A stretch of DNA of 64,000 bases from PMNU01 sp035479875 (GCA_035479875.1 DATIIH010000002.1:57798-121797), one strand, 5' to 3'. Positions 23,561-32,438 are shown, numbered from the stretch's first letter. The notes: generated by a model from the letters alone, not told the origin. Made by a program: numbers and translations.

Positions 23561-24451
23561 CTATAGACAGGAGTGGTCATTATCGAGGTTGCTTGCGACG
23601 TATTGCGTAATGGAAATGAAGCCGCCAGTTGTTAGTGGATCTACTGAGCAATTAGCCTTAGCGTTTGACAGGCTAGAGCCACTTGGTCGCCAGTTTGCTA
23701 GACCGTTCAGGTTGCTTGCGCTGCCGACCGCGCTGCCGACAATCACAGACCACTGTACTGCGGTTGAGTACAGGCCCACTTGAGCGCCCTGTGCCTTGTA
23801 ATATGCGGTCATGCCTTCGAGAGTTGCCGTATTGCGGGCAAGTGCCGCATCAGAACCAACCTGCCATGAGTTGCCAGTCTCAACGTCGAGCCACCATGTG
23901 TATGCTCCAGCACTAGTGTTACTATTTGCTGTTTTAGCCGCAGGAACAAAACGGTCAAGGTTAGCTTCAACCGAACGATTCCAGCCGTATTGCCATGAGC
24001 AAGCTGAAGTATTCGTGTGAGAGCCAGAACATACCCCATAAGGATTTGCTGTCGTGGTGTCGTAGCTAGTTTCGTCAGTATTACTTGTCGGCCAGGTAGC
24101 CCAGTTATAGCTACTGTCTCCTGCTGGGTTAGCAGTATTTACATAGAGCTGTACCTTTGGCTGCTTTGAGCCAGTCAGCGAACCATTCGCCCATGTCAGT
24201 TGCGTGGCAAGGCAAGGGTTTGTTGTGGCAGCCGTGCCACCGTTGACACCAACAATACCGAAGTACTGGCCTGTGGGTAGCTTCCTGGTAGTACACTGCG
24301 GATATGAGATATCATAGCCAACTTGTTCAACTGGTGCTGGTTGGGGCTTACCGCCACTCGCATCTGTTGGTGGTTTAGCGGCGAATACCATGGATGGGAC
24401 AAGTGTTATGGTTAAAACTGAAACCGCAAACAAGGAAAATAGTTTTTTCAT
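23561..24451 (-). CDS. Secreted GH25/DUF1906-like protein
   Basis: 296 aa. Signal peptide: MKKLFSLFAVSVLTITLVPS followed by MVFAAKPP, cleavage near AKPPTDASG. The mature part begins GYDISYPQC and contains FGIVGVNGGTAAT, YTWWLDVETGNSW, and YYKAQGAQVGLYSTAVQWSV, which are the strand motifs of GH25-like or DUF1906 TIM-barrel proteins; Asp/Glu in LDVETG are candidate catalytic residues. Cys count suggests disulfides (CTTRKL, CLATQL, CSGSHTN, CSWQYG, CSVDP, CL). It may degrade peptidoglycan or bind host surfaces. It lies between identical 37-bp repeats, adjacent to tRNA-Gly. Confidence 0.7.
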   Translation of the reverse strand: MKKLFSLFAVSVLTITLVPSMVFAAKPPTDASGGKPQPAPVEQVGYDISYPQCTTRKLPTGQYFGIVGVNGGTAATTNPCLATQLTWANGSLTGSKQPKVQLYVNTANPAGDSSYNWATWPTSNTDETSYDTTTANPYGVCSGSHTNTSACSWQYGWNRSVEANLDRFVPAAKTANSNTSAGAYTWWLDVETGNSWQVGSDAALARNTATLEGMTAYYKAQGAQVGLYSTAVQWSVIVGSAVGSASNLNGLANWRPSGSSLSNAKANCSVDPLTTGGFISITQYVASNLDNDHSCL

Positions 24452-24468
24452 ATGTCTTTAACTATACC

Positions 24469-24505
24469 AAAAAATACCTCTATTCGAGGTATTTTCATGT
24501 TACAT
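24469..24505 (-). terminator. 37-bp direct repeat copy 2, terminator of tRNA-Gly
   Basis: Exact copy of 23446-23482, starting 7 bases downstream of the tRNA-Gly 3' end on the minus strand. Confidence 0.85.
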
Positions 24506-24511
24506 AAAAAT

Positions 24512-24588
24512 TGGTGCGGGTGACGGGACTCTAACCCGTGGCCTCGTCCTTGGCAAGGACGCGCTCTAAACAACTGAGCTACACCCGC
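24512..24588 (-). tRNA. tRNA-Gly (GCC)
   Basis: Acceptor GCGGGTG/CACCCGC, D arm GCTCAGT, anticodon loop TTGCCAA giving GCC, T arm with GGGTTAGAGTCCC, discriminator A and encoded CCA (24514-24512). 77 nt. Confidence 0.97.
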
Positions 24589-24672
24589 ATACTCAGAAAA
24601 TTGTATCAAAACATCTTGAAAAAGCAAGGCGCGGGCCTAAAAACCCGCGCCTTAAACCGTTTTGGTTGCAGC

Positions 24673-24930
24673 CTACTGCTGACAGTCGGTGCTGGAGTTG
24701 TTGTAGCCGGTTGCTCCTGGGTCTTGGCCAACAGCGCCGTCGTGGTGGCCGGGCGTACCACCTTCTGGACCTAGGAAGCCAAAGTTGCCATTTACGTCAG
24801 CGTACGCGCCATGCACGGCGCCGCATGCTGAGGCGTGGGATCCGTCGCCTGCACCAGCCGCAAATGTCGTTATCGGTGCTGCGAGCAGCAGACCAGTTGT
24901 TACCAATGATGTTAGTAGTAGTTTCTTCAT
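24673..24930 (-). CDS. Small secreted protein, 85 aa
   Basis: Signal peptide MKKLLLTSLVTTGLLLAAP with cleavage after TTFA. Mature part is Gly/His/Asp-rich (GAGDGSHASACGAVHGAYAD; GGTPGHHDGAVGQDPGATGY) with two Cys. AAAGGAG lies 5 nt before the ATG. Unknown role; probably exported by Sec and folded with one disulfide. A frame upstream to 25056 uses a non-ATG start and is ignored. Confidence 0.75.
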   Translation of the reverse strand: MKKLLLTSLVTTGLLLAAPITTFAAGAGDGSHASACGAVHGAYADVNGNFGFLGPEGGTPGHHDGAVGQDPGATGYNNSSTDCQQ

Positions 24931-24983
24931 AGAGCTCTCCTTTAATGTATTTCGTTCAACTAATGTGTCCGTGGATCTACGGT

Positions 24984-26288
24984 TCAGCCTTTGTGGACCA
25001 CCGCGTTGCCGCCGGTAACTGTGTAATTCGTAACTGGAACGCCGTTTTCGCACCATTGCATTGCTGTCGTCAGATCGGCTGTAGCAGTATGGCCGTAAGT
25101 GTCCTTAGTGCCCGGGGAACCACCGTCGTGCACCGAGGCAACAACGTATAGTCCGGACAATCCGGGGAAGCCATTTGGAATCTGGAACATAAACCGAGCG
25201 TTACTACCCGATACCGTCGCACACTGGATGTTCGCCGTGAAGTGCAGACCGCCAGGGTAGTCAAAATTCTGGTATTCTACAGTACCGTAGTCGGCAGACG
25301 AACTTGCTCCAAAATCAAAGGCGTTGAATGAAATCTGCTGCCGTGGGCCGCTCAATGTTAAGCCACCTGTTAAGAATCCGACGCGCTGCGGCGCAGCTGC
25401 CGTGACCATAAAGACTGGCTGATATGGGCAGACCGGATCGGCCCCAGTGCTGCCAGTGTCAAAGCGTAGCGTACCTGTACCACTGGTACCGTTGTCGCAA
25501 TACGCGCCATTCCAAAGTGAGTTAAGGTAATCGCTATTGGCAACCGGGTTGGAGCCGACTGCCGGCGCTGCATTCACCAATCCTACGTTTAGTGAGTCGT
25601 AGCCGCAACCACCGTTCACACCATAGCAGGGGGTACTCTCACCGTAAGGTGTCGCCCCGTAGTGACTCGTGTTGTAAGCCAGCGTAACTATTGCTGTGTT
25701 AGGCAATGTGGCGCCAGTCAGGTCAAAGCTTATCGGCGTAGCGAAGCCGTTGTAGCAAATTCCGTCCGCAGTGTTGTACCACTTACCTGCGTCAGAGCCC
25801 GTACAGTGTACTGGGTCAGCTGAGGGCCGGAATGGAATATTAAACGTCAGGGTTTTACTAGTAACAAGTGGCCCCAATGCGTTAGCAGCGCCCACGTTAT
25901 ATACATTTAATGTGACCGGTTCGGAGAATGTCGCACCTGTAGCGGTTGAACAATCACCGCTGTACCAATGCCCATTTTGGCAGCCCCAGCTGCTCATAAG
26001 GACAGTCACTGTTGGGTCATTGCGCTCGGTACCACCGAATTGCACCTGGCCGCCGAACTCAGATGTCGATGTCGCCTCAAAAGCTTCGCTCGTCACGTTA
26101 CCCGGCTGCGGACTTGGTACGTTGCTATAAATTGTTACCATGGGAGCGGCATGTGCAGTTCCGGCAGTTACGAGCGCCAGCCCGCCCCCGCCCATCGCGA
26201 GCCCTACGGCTGCCAACACTATGGCTGCCCTAGTTTTTATTTTGTACACCCCGTTGGCGACAGAATACTTATTATATGTAAATCTCAT
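24984..26288 (-). CDS. Large secreted beta-rich protein, 434 aa
   Basis: N-terminal signal: basic MRFTYNKYSVANGVYKIKTR, hydrophobic AAIVLAAVGLAMGGGGLALV, cleavage near GTAHA-AP. Mature protein is Ser/Thr/Gly/Asn-rich with many beta motifs and several Cys pairs (SSWGCQNGHWYSGDCS; CYGVNGGCGYDS), no LPXTG or membrane tail. The style resembles actinobacterial secreted proteins. Possibly an adhesin or structural surface protein; no family recognised. It forms a secreted-protein group with the two neighbours. Confidence 0.72.
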   Translation of the reverse strand: MRFTYNKYSVANGVYKIKTRAAIVLAAVGLAMGGGGLALVTAGTAHAAPMVTIYSNVPSPQPGNVTSEAFEATSTSEFGGQVQFGGTERNDPTVTVLMSSWGCQNGHWYSGDCSTATGATFSEPVTLNVYNVGAANALGPLVTSKTLTFNIPFRPSADPVHCTGSDAGKWYNTADGICYNGFATPISFDLTGATLPNTAIVTLAYNTSHYGATPYGESTPCYGVNGGCGYDSLNVGLVNAAPAVGSNPVANSDYLNSLWNGAYCDNGTSGTGTLRFDTGSTGADPVCPYQPVFMVTAAAPQRVGFLTGGLTLSGPRQQISFNAFDFGASSSADYGTVEYQNFDYPGGLHFTANIQCATVSGSNARFMFQIPNGFPGLSGLYVVASVHDGGSPGTKDTYGHTATADLTTAMQWCENGVPVTNYTVTGGNAVVHKG

Positions 26289-26415
26289 GCCTATCCCTCC
26301 TTACATGTTTGGTATTCTTTCAGCATACACCCTGTTCTTACAATCACAAGCACGTTACAGAGATATGGTGGGGGGGTTGACAGCACACCACCTATTGGAC
26401 CACAAAGCACAAATG

Positions 26416-26994
26416 TTAGCGGGGGAGGACGTTGGCCTGCGTAGCATACGCTCCCCAAGCCATTGCCAACTCGCTCGGTTGCAGTGGCCGCAGAGCCAGG
26501 CCGGAGCTTCCCCACCCCTTAAGGCCGGTTATTTCTGGGCCACACCATTTGGCCACCGCAAGTGCATCCGCTTCTTCAGCAGAGGCGCACTCTACCTCGG
26601 CAATCACCAAATCATCCCCAAGTAGATCTACCTCGTAGGTATGACTGCCTACTGGCACCAAGAGGCGCGTTTTGGTGATGCGCCAGCCGTCTGTGTTCGG
26701 CCAGCGCTCCTCAAATTCTTCTGGTTCGAGTAGACGCTCGGTTTCTTCGCGGCCAAGTGCGTCGACCCGCTTTTTGCGACCCCACGAGTAGGTAGTAGGC
26801 TGGCCGGGAGCCAGTAGGTCGATGCTAGTCCGCAAACGATATTTGTGACCTTTTTTATTGAGTGCGTAGCCTTGCTCGATCAGGAGTACGCCTTCGGCTC
26901 CCGCTACCAGCGCACCAATATGCGCAGCGCCCACCAAAAACCGACGCTCGAGTTCGAGACTGGTTTGTTTGTGGCGCTCCAGATCTTTAGACAT
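26416..26994 (-). CDS. CYTH-domain protein
   Basis: 192 aa. ELERRFLVG is the CYTH signature (ExExK type variant) near residue 14; further strands IEQGYALNKKGHKYRLRTS, RKKRVDALGREETERLL, RITKTRLLVPVGSHTYEVDL and DLVIAEVECASAEEAD supply the tunnel residues. CYTH proteins hydrolyse triphosphates (thiamine triphosphate, tripolyphosphate) or make cAMP; the substrate cannot be decided. tRNA-Phe is upstream. Confidence 0.9.
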   Translation of the reverse strand: MSKDLERHKQTSLELERRFLVGAAHIGALVAGAEGVLLIEQGYALNKKGHKYRLRTSIDLLAPGQPTTYSWGRKKRVDALGREETERLLEPEEFEERWPNTDGWRITKTRLLVPVGSHTYEVDLLGDDLVIAEVECASAEEADALAVAKWCGPEITGLKGWGSSGLALRPLQPSELAMAWGAYATQANVLPR

Positions 26995-27046
26995 TGTTTT
27001 TTTGGCAAAAAATAAAAACTCAACCCAATGGATTGAGTGATGATTG

Positions 27047-27122
27047 TGGTGGCTCCTCCCAGACTCGAACTGGGGACACGCGGCTCTTCAGGCCGCTGCT
27101 CTACCAACTGAGCTAAAGAGCC
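27047..27122 (-). tRNA. tRNA-Phe (GAA)
   Basis: Acceptor GGCTCTT pairs with the 3' strand, anticodon loop CTGAAGA gives GAA, T arm CCCAGTTCGAGTCTGGG, CCA encoded at 27049-27047. 76 nt. Confidence 0.96.
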
Positions 27123-27136
27123 ACAACAGATGTATT

Positions 27137-27586
27137 CTACTGGTTTGGGCCTGTTTTTTCAACTAGAGCCCAAATTTGGTCGGTGCAGGCCTTGACGGGC
27201 TCTTCCCCAGCTTGAAAGGGCAACTCCAGCAGCTCGTCCTTGGTTACGTATCGCACCTCGCCCACCTCGTCATTATCAGGCACTAGTTTGTTGCTGGCTA
27301 GCGTGACACGAACGGCCACACAAATCTTAGGCTTGCCCTCAAACGACTTCGCTTTGTACAGGATTGGCCGCAGGTCAATAGACGCTACCTCCGCACCCGC
27401 TTCTTCGCGCAGTTCTCGGCGCACACAATCCTCTAGATTTTCGGCGTGATCCCAACCGCCGCCGGGCACTTCGCACTCACCATGTGGATCTACGAAAATC
27501 ATGAGGCGGTTCTGATCGTCGAACACGAGTGCTTTTACCGACACACGATAGAAATTCTCGGGGGTGTCATCGCTGGACGGCTGCAT
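27137..27586 (-). CDS. Nudix hydrolase, 149 aa
   Basis: ALVFDDQNRLMIFVDPHGEC, then the Nudix box EVPGGGWDHAENLEDCVRRE continuing LREEAGAEV. C-terminus: DEVGEVRYVTKDELLELPFQ. Substrate unknown. Its start overlaps the SPFH gene by one base, so they share a transcript. Confidence 0.9.
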   Translation of the reverse strand: MQPSSDDTPENFYRVSVKALVFDDQNRLMIFVDPHGECEVPGGGWDHAENLEDCVRRELREEAGAEVASIDLRPILYKAKSFEGKPKICVAVRVTLASNKLVPDNDEVGEVRYVTKDELLELPFQAGEEPVKACTDQIWALVEKTGPNQ

Positions 27587-28356
27587 TACATCTCTTTAGT
27601 CATGAACGACTTGATGCTCTGCATCGTGTCCATAAACTGAGCCGGGAAGACGATGGTGCTGTTCTTGTCGCTGGCGATTTCGGTAAGGGTTTGCAGGTTG
27701 CGCAGCTGCAGAGCGATGGGGTGTTGGGCGATAATGTCGGCAGCTTCGCCCAGCTTGGTGGCGCTGAGTTGCTCACCCTCAGCAGCGATAATCTTAGCAC
27801 GCTTTTCGCGCTCGGCCTCGGCTTGCTTGGCCATGGCGCGCTGCATGCTGTCGGGCAATTGGATGTCTTTAACAGCCACGGTGCTCACGTATACGCCCCA
27901 CTTTTCGGTGGCGCCGTCCAAAATACCTTTAATGGCGTCGTTAATCTTGTCGGTCTGGCTTAGTACTTCATCGAGGGTGCTTTGGCCCACCACATTACGC
28001 ACGGTGGTTTGAGCGATTTGGTAAATGGCAGCTACCACGTTTTCGATTTCGATTACCGACTTAATGGGGTCAACGATTTGGTAGTAAGCCACGGCCGCAA
28101 CGTCAATCGAGACGTTGTCTTTACTAATAATCTTCTGCGAGTCTACCGGAAGCGTCACGGTACGCATCGGTACTTTGCGCATTTGGTCGACCACGGGGAT
28201 AATTACCCGGATACCCGGATTCTTGACTTGCGGCCGTAGTTTACCAAAACGCAGCACCACGCCACGTTCGTACTGGTTGATAATCCGCACACCCTTAGCA
28301 ATGATAAATAGTAGGATAATAGCGATAAAAATACCGAGTGCGCTGGCGCCTTGCAT
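27586..28356 (-). CDS. SPFH/band 7 (slipin-type) membrane protein
   Basis: 256 aa. One N-terminal transmembrane helix (LGIFIAIILLFIIAKGVRII), then the band-7 domain (YERGVVLRFGKLRPQVKNPG; VPMRTVTLPVDSQKIISKDN; VAAVAYYQIVDPIKSVIEIE) and a coiled C-terminal region (QRAMAKQAEAEREKRAKIIA). Typical for stomatin/slipin proteins, which oligomerise on the membrane. No NfeD partner gene in the neighbourhood, unlike the usual operon. Confidence 0.94.
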   Translation of the reverse strand: MQGASALGIFIAIILLFIIAKGVRIINQYERGVVLRFGKLRPQVKNPGIRVIIPVVDQMRKVPMRTVTLPVDSQKIISKDNVSIDVAAVAYYQIVDPIKSVIEIENVVAAIYQIAQTTVRNVVGQSTLDEVLSQTDKINDAIKGILDGATEKWGVYVSTVAVKDIQLPDSMQRAMAKQAEAEREKRAKIIAAEGEQLSATKLGEAADIIAQHPIALQLRNLQTLTEIASDKNSTIVFPAQFMDTMQSIKSFMTKEM

Positions 28357-28408
28357 AAAAAATCTCCTGTTTCACTGTTAATTGTACACCTTCTGCTGCG
28401 CGTTAATA

Positions 28409-30142
28409 CTAGAACAGACTTTGCTGGCTGCGCTTGACTGCGCGTTTGACCGCGCGGCGCTTGTCGGACTCTAGATGCGGGTCGGTAATCTTGGGCAAAA
28501 TGTCTGGCGGCACATCTGTAATAAAAGACGAGAGCTGAGCTGGCTGGCCGCCGCGGCGCTGAGTATACAAAATATCTAGGTGGTGTTTGGCGCGCGTGGC
28601 CGCTACATAGAGCAGGCGCTTTTCTTCGTGTGCATCGGCATTGGTATGTGGCAGAATGCCGTCTTCGGCGCCCACTAAAAACACGTAGGGGAACTCTAGG
28701 CCTTTACTGGCGTGAATGGTTAGCAGTGTGATGGCGTCGGCTGCGGGATCGTAAAAGTTTTGGCGGGCGATATCATTAAAATAAGCCACTGCGTCGTTTA
28801 GATTGCCGAAGCGCACGAGGGTGCCCAAAAATTGCTGCAGTGCAATGTCGAGCTTAAAGTCTAATACGGTAGTAATATGCACCGCCAGCGCGTGCGGGCT
28901 CACTTGCTCGTTCTGCTGAATGAGGTTAAGCACCGCCTTCCACTCGGCCTTTGTAAAACCTTCGTGCGGCGGTTGGTCGCCTGCAAGGCATGCGCGCATG
29001 AGCGCGATGGTCGCCTGCACCTGCGGTCGGTCGTACGGCGAACCGTCACCTACTACCTGGTATGGCAGGCCGGATTCCTGAATGAGCTTTTGGATGGTTG
29101 TAGCTGCTGCTCGACTACGATAGAGCACCGCAAAATCTTTGAGTGATCGTTCGGTGCCGTGGCTGCTGTCGCTCACGGCATGCAGCAGGTCGCCGCCGCC
29201 AATGGCGTTTTGGATTTCGGTGAGTACCCACGCAGCTTCGGAATATTCGTTGAGTACTTGCACGGCACGGACCTGGCCGGCTAGTGTGCTGTGCGCGTCG
29301 AGCTGGGGCGCGTCAGTAAATAATGCGTTACTCAAGCGCACCACTTCGGGCGCCGAGCGGTAGTTAGTTGTAAGCGTAATCTGTTTGGCTTTTGGAAAAT
29401 CTTTAATGAACTGCGCAAAAATATCGCCGCTGGCACCGCGAAATCCGTAAATCGACTGGTTAGGATCGCCGATTACAAACACGTTGTCGTTTCCCTTTAT
29501 GAGCAGCAAGATTTCGTACTGCAAACGGTTGGTGTCTTGGAATTCGTCGACCAATATATATGCAAAGCGAGCTTGGATTTCGGCACGGCGCTTGGCGTCT
29601 TTAGTGAGCAAGGCGTACGTTTGGGCGAGCAGGTCGTCGTAGTCTATAAGATCTTGCTGGTGTAGCGCAACGTCGTACGCCTTAGTGATGCGCCTCAGAT
29701 TGGCGTTGTCCTCTGCCATGTTTTTAGTACGCGAGATAAGCAGGCCAAGCTCGCGCGCCGAAAGCCCTTTAAGCGCTGCGGGTCGGGGGAGCGCTTTGAT
29801 AAGTTGCAGGCGCTGCGGCTCAGTAACAAATTGCGCCTCGTTAGCCAGAATCTCGTGGCACAAGGAATGAAACGTAGATATAACCGGCTTGGATTCTTGG
29901 CCAATGCCTAGCAGGCTGCCAACGCGCATTTGCATTTCTTCGGCCGCCTTTTTGGTAAACGTGAGAGCTAGAATCTGCTCCGGCTTAACAGCTTCTTGGC
30001 ACACCAAGTAGGCGATGCGCGCGGTCAGTGTTTTGGTCTTACCTGTACCTGGCCCGGCCACAATTACCACCGGACCGTCGCCGGCCATCGCAGCTTGCTG
30101 TTGTTGTGCGTTAAGTCCTTCGAGCGCGTTCATGGCAATCAT
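28409..30142 (-). CDS. UvrD/Rep-family helicase, short form, clamp-like C-terminus
   Basis: 577 aa superfamily 1A helicase. Motif I GPGTGKTKTLTARIAYLV, II DEFQDTNR, III GDPNQSIYGFRGAS, IV-VI (LTTNYRSAPEVVRLSN; TLLTIHASKGLEFPYVF; EEKRLLYVAATRAKHHLDIL) are all present, so it is probably active. It has no intein, in contrast to the helicase at 42.5 kb, and lacks the extended C-terminal region; it ends SQQSLF, which resembles a beta-clamp-binding peptide. It lies beside the EndoQ-like gene. Confidence 0.95.
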   Translation of the reverse strand: MIAMNALEGLNAQQQQAAMAGDGPVVIVAGPGTGKTKTLTARIAYLVCQEAVKPEQILALTFTKKAAEEMQMRVGSLLGIGQESKPVISTFHSLCHEILANEAQFVTEPQRLQLIKALPRPAALKGLSARELGLLISRTKNMAEDNANLRRITKAYDVALHQQDLIDYDDLLAQTYALLTKDAKRRAEIQARFAYILVDEFQDTNRLQYEILLLIKGNDNVFVIGDPNQSIYGFRGASGDIFAQFIKDFPKAKQITLTTNYRSAPEVVRLSNALFTDAPQLDAHSTLAGQVRAVQVLNEYSEAAWVLTEIQNAIGGGDLLHAVSDSSHGTERSLKDFAVLYRSRAAATTIQKLIQESGLPYQVVGDGSPYDRPQVQATIALMRACLAGDQPPHEGFTKAEWKAVLNLIQQNEQVSPHALAVHITTVLDFKLDIALQQFLGTLVRFGNLNDAVAYFNDIARQNFYDPAADAITLLTIHASKGLEFPYVFLVGAEDGILPHTNADAHEEKRLLYVAATRAKHHLDILYTQRRGGQPAQLSSFITDVPPDILPKITDPHLESDKRRAVKRAVKRSQQSLF

Positions 30143-30182
30143 TGTACCCCACTCGAGGTGTGGGCAGTAGCGAACATATACG

Positions 30183-31478
30183 TCACAGAAGGCTTATTTG
30201 ATTTTGGACATCGGCACGCTGCGCCGCATTTTCAAAAACTTTAATTGTGCCGTAGACGCCATCATAGCCCGGGTCTTTTACCACACTGCCGGCGCGCAGT
30301 CGTTCAATGGCAACTTTTAGGAGCGGGAAACCGGCAGCTTCGATTGCTGCCGGCGGCACATTCCTGAGCACGGCAAATTCACTGCCCAACCGCGTGATTA
30401 CTTCGTGGAACTGGGCTAGCACGGCTTTTCCCGCTGTACTTTTGGTGCCTTGCAGCTCGGCCAGAATCTCGGCGAGCGGGATTATATACTCAACACGTTT
30501 AGCGTCTTTTGAGCTAAAACCGTCTGAGCGCGAGGCCAGTTCGGCCAGTCGGTTTTGCACGCCAACTACCAGTGGTTTGCCGCACACTGGGCAGATTCCG
30601 CTGTGAGCTTTGGTTTGGTCGGGCGTAAAACGAACATTACACAGCCTGTGGCCGTCGGCGTGATACTTGCCCTCTTCCGGGAAAAACTCGATCGTACCAA
30701 TCAAGCGAGCATCATTAGTTTTAATCGCGCCGATGATGTCGTCGTAGCCCAGCCCAGCAGTAACTACCGTTGCCTCGCGCCCCAGCTTTTGCGGCGAATG
30801 CGCATCGGAATGGCTGGTAATAGTAATACCGTCTAGATTTTTAACACGCCAGTTCATGGGCGGGTCGCTGGAGAGGCCCGTTTCGATAGCATGGATTTCG
30901 GGTGCCAGCTCATCATATGCTTCTTCGATAGAATCAAAGCCGCTCTTACTGCCAAACATACCAAACCACGGTGTCCAAATATGCGCCGGAATATATAACG
31001 CCCGCGGCTCAACTTCTAACGCATGGCGCAACAATTCTTTACTATCGAGGCCGAGTATTGGCCGACCGTCTGCTTTAAGATTGCCGATACGCTCCAATCG
31101 AGCATTGAGCTCGCTCACTGCCTCAAACGTCGGCATAATAATAAGCTGGTGCAGTTTGCGCACACGTTCGCCTTTTTTATAGATGGTGGCGATTTCGACA
31201 CTTGGGATAAACCGGATAATCTCGCCGCGCACGCTCGGCGGCAAGCTGGCGTCAATTGGCGCGGCCAATTCTTCTTTAAGCTTAAACAAGCCGCCTTCGG
31301 CTGGCTCTAACTTTTCGCGTATTTCGGTAAACCACGCCGGGTGGGTAAAATCGCCGGTGCCAATAATATTGATGCCTTTGAGCTTGCCCCAGCGGTACAG
31401 CCCTTCAAGATCAGAGTTTTTAGACGTGGCACGACTATAGTGCGAATGCACGTGCAGATCAACAACTAGCTCACTCAT
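30183..31478 (-). CDS. Endonuclease Q-like PHP-domain protein
   Basis: 431 aa. Starts MSELVVDLHVHSHYSRATSK (PHP metal motif HVHSHYS), then IIGTGDFTHPAWF, IPSVEIATIYKKG, YIPAHIWTPWFGMFGSKSGF and ITSHSDAHSPQKLGREATVV, the full metal-site series. A zinc-knuckle CNVRF...GICPVCGKPLVVG follows. This is the order of archaeal/bacterial EndoQ, which nicks DNA 5' of deaminated bases (dU, dI). The C-terminus ends QNQISLL, resembling a beta-clamp tail; archaeal EndoQ uses a PIP motif to bind PCNA. Confidence 0.87.
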   Translation of the reverse strand: MSELVVDLHVHSHYSRATSKNSDLEGLYRWGKLKGINIIGTGDFTHPAWFTEIREKLEPAEGGLFKLKEELAAPIDASLPPSVRGEIIRFIPSVEIATIYKKGERVRKLHQLIIMPTFEAVSELNARLERIGNLKADGRPILGLDSKELLRHALEVEPRALYIPAHIWTPWFGMFGSKSGFDSIEEAYDELAPEIHAIETGLSSDPPMNWRVKNLDGITITSHSDAHSPQKLGREATVVTAGLGYDDIIGAIKTNDARLIGTIEFFPEEGKYHADGHRLCNVRFTPDQTKAHSGICPVCGKPLVVGVQNRLAELASRSDGFSSKDAKRVEYIIPLAEILAELQGTKSTAGKAVLAQFHEVITRLGSEFAVLRNVPPAAIEAAGFPLLKVAIERLRAGSVVKDPGYDGVYGTIKVFENAAQRADVQNQISLL

Positions 31479-31498
31479 ACCTTTTAGTGTAGCAAAAG

Positions 31499-32338
31499 CT
31501 AGGCAAGTCGAGCGCGGGCGGATTCAAGCTCGGGGTCTTCAAAGGTAATGCCGCTGGCGCTGATCTTGCGAAAACCCACCGGCCGAGTGTTCTCAATCTT
31601 AAAGTAGGCTACTTTGCCACCAGCTTGCTTTTTAAGTGTAACCTCATCCAAAACACCATCGCTGATGTCGCCAAAAGCCCACAGCGCATCGCTCAAACGA
31701 ACAATATCGGCGTTGGCGCGGTACACTTCTTCGCGCGGGACGCTATCACCCAAAAAGTAGCGGAACAGCATAAAGGGGTTAAGCGGCACCATCTTGTGCT
31801 CCAGACAAAACTGGCTAATATGCATTTGCCAATAAAAATTGCGTTTAGAGTATGCGGGGTACACGATGGGGTAGGTCTTGTTGAATCTAAGCCGCGGGTG
31901 CCAGCGCGATAGATCGCGGCCACTGCGTACCCAGTCCCACATCCAGGGCGAGACGTCTTCGAGCCGCACACGGTCTTCGGTAATCGCGCTAAACGATGAG
32001 CGTTCGCCAGGACGGCGGTCTAAGAATTTGACAGGTTTGCCGTACTTTTGGGCCAAGAATATCTCGATTAACACGCCATCACTTACTTCGCCAAACACCC
32101 ACAACTCGTCGCAGCGCTGGATAAGTGAGTTGTTAGCAACCCGAATAGAATCTTTAGGCACAATGCCGCCCAGGTTGTAATCAAAATTCATGAATGGGCT
32201 AATGGGTGTATTGCCGCCTAATAGCACGGTAGCCGAGATCGCTGCCCGCTCATAAAAATTTCGTTTAGAAAACGAGGTAAAGATATTTTTAGACGCCCGT
32301 TCTAATTGATTAACGTACCCTGGATCGCTAATACTCAT
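31499..32338 (-). CDS. Tandem-repeat Rossmann-like protein, nucleoside deoxyribosyltransferase-like
   Basis: 279 aa consisting of two homologous halves. Unit 1: SKRNFYERAAISATVLLGGN, then PISPFMNFDYNLGG, VANNSLIQRCDELWVFGEVS and DGVLIEIFLAQKYGKPVKFL. Unit 2 repeats this: SKRNFYWQMHISQFCLEHKM, PLNPFMLFRYFLGD, ADIVRLSDALWAFGDIS, DGVLDEVTLKKQAGGKVAYF. The layout with DELWVFG and SDGV recalls nucleoside 2-deoxyribosyltransferase-like domains, where catalytic Glu sits near SDGVxxE. It may bind or cleave nucleosides; no start ambiguity. Confidence 0.6.
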   Translation of the reverse strand: MSISDPGYVNQLERASKNIFTSFSKRNFYERAAISATVLLGGNTPISPFMNFDYNLGGIVPKDSIRVANNSLIQRCDELWVFGEVSDGVLIEIFLAQKYGKPVKFLDRRPGERSSFSAITEDRVRLEDVSPWMWDWVRSGRDLSRWHPRLRFNKTYPIVYPAYSKRNFYWQMHISQFCLEHKMVPLNPFMLFRYFLGDSVPREEVYRANADIVRLSDALWAFGDISDGVLDEVTLKKQAGGKVAYFKIENTRPVGFRKISASGITFEDPELESARARLA

Positions 32339-32438
32339 ATCAATATACTAGACCCTTTGGACCAAGAATGCACTACACTATGATGCCTAGGCACTATGAT
32401 AAAATATGTCCGAGTATTGCCAATAAAAGAAGAGAGCT

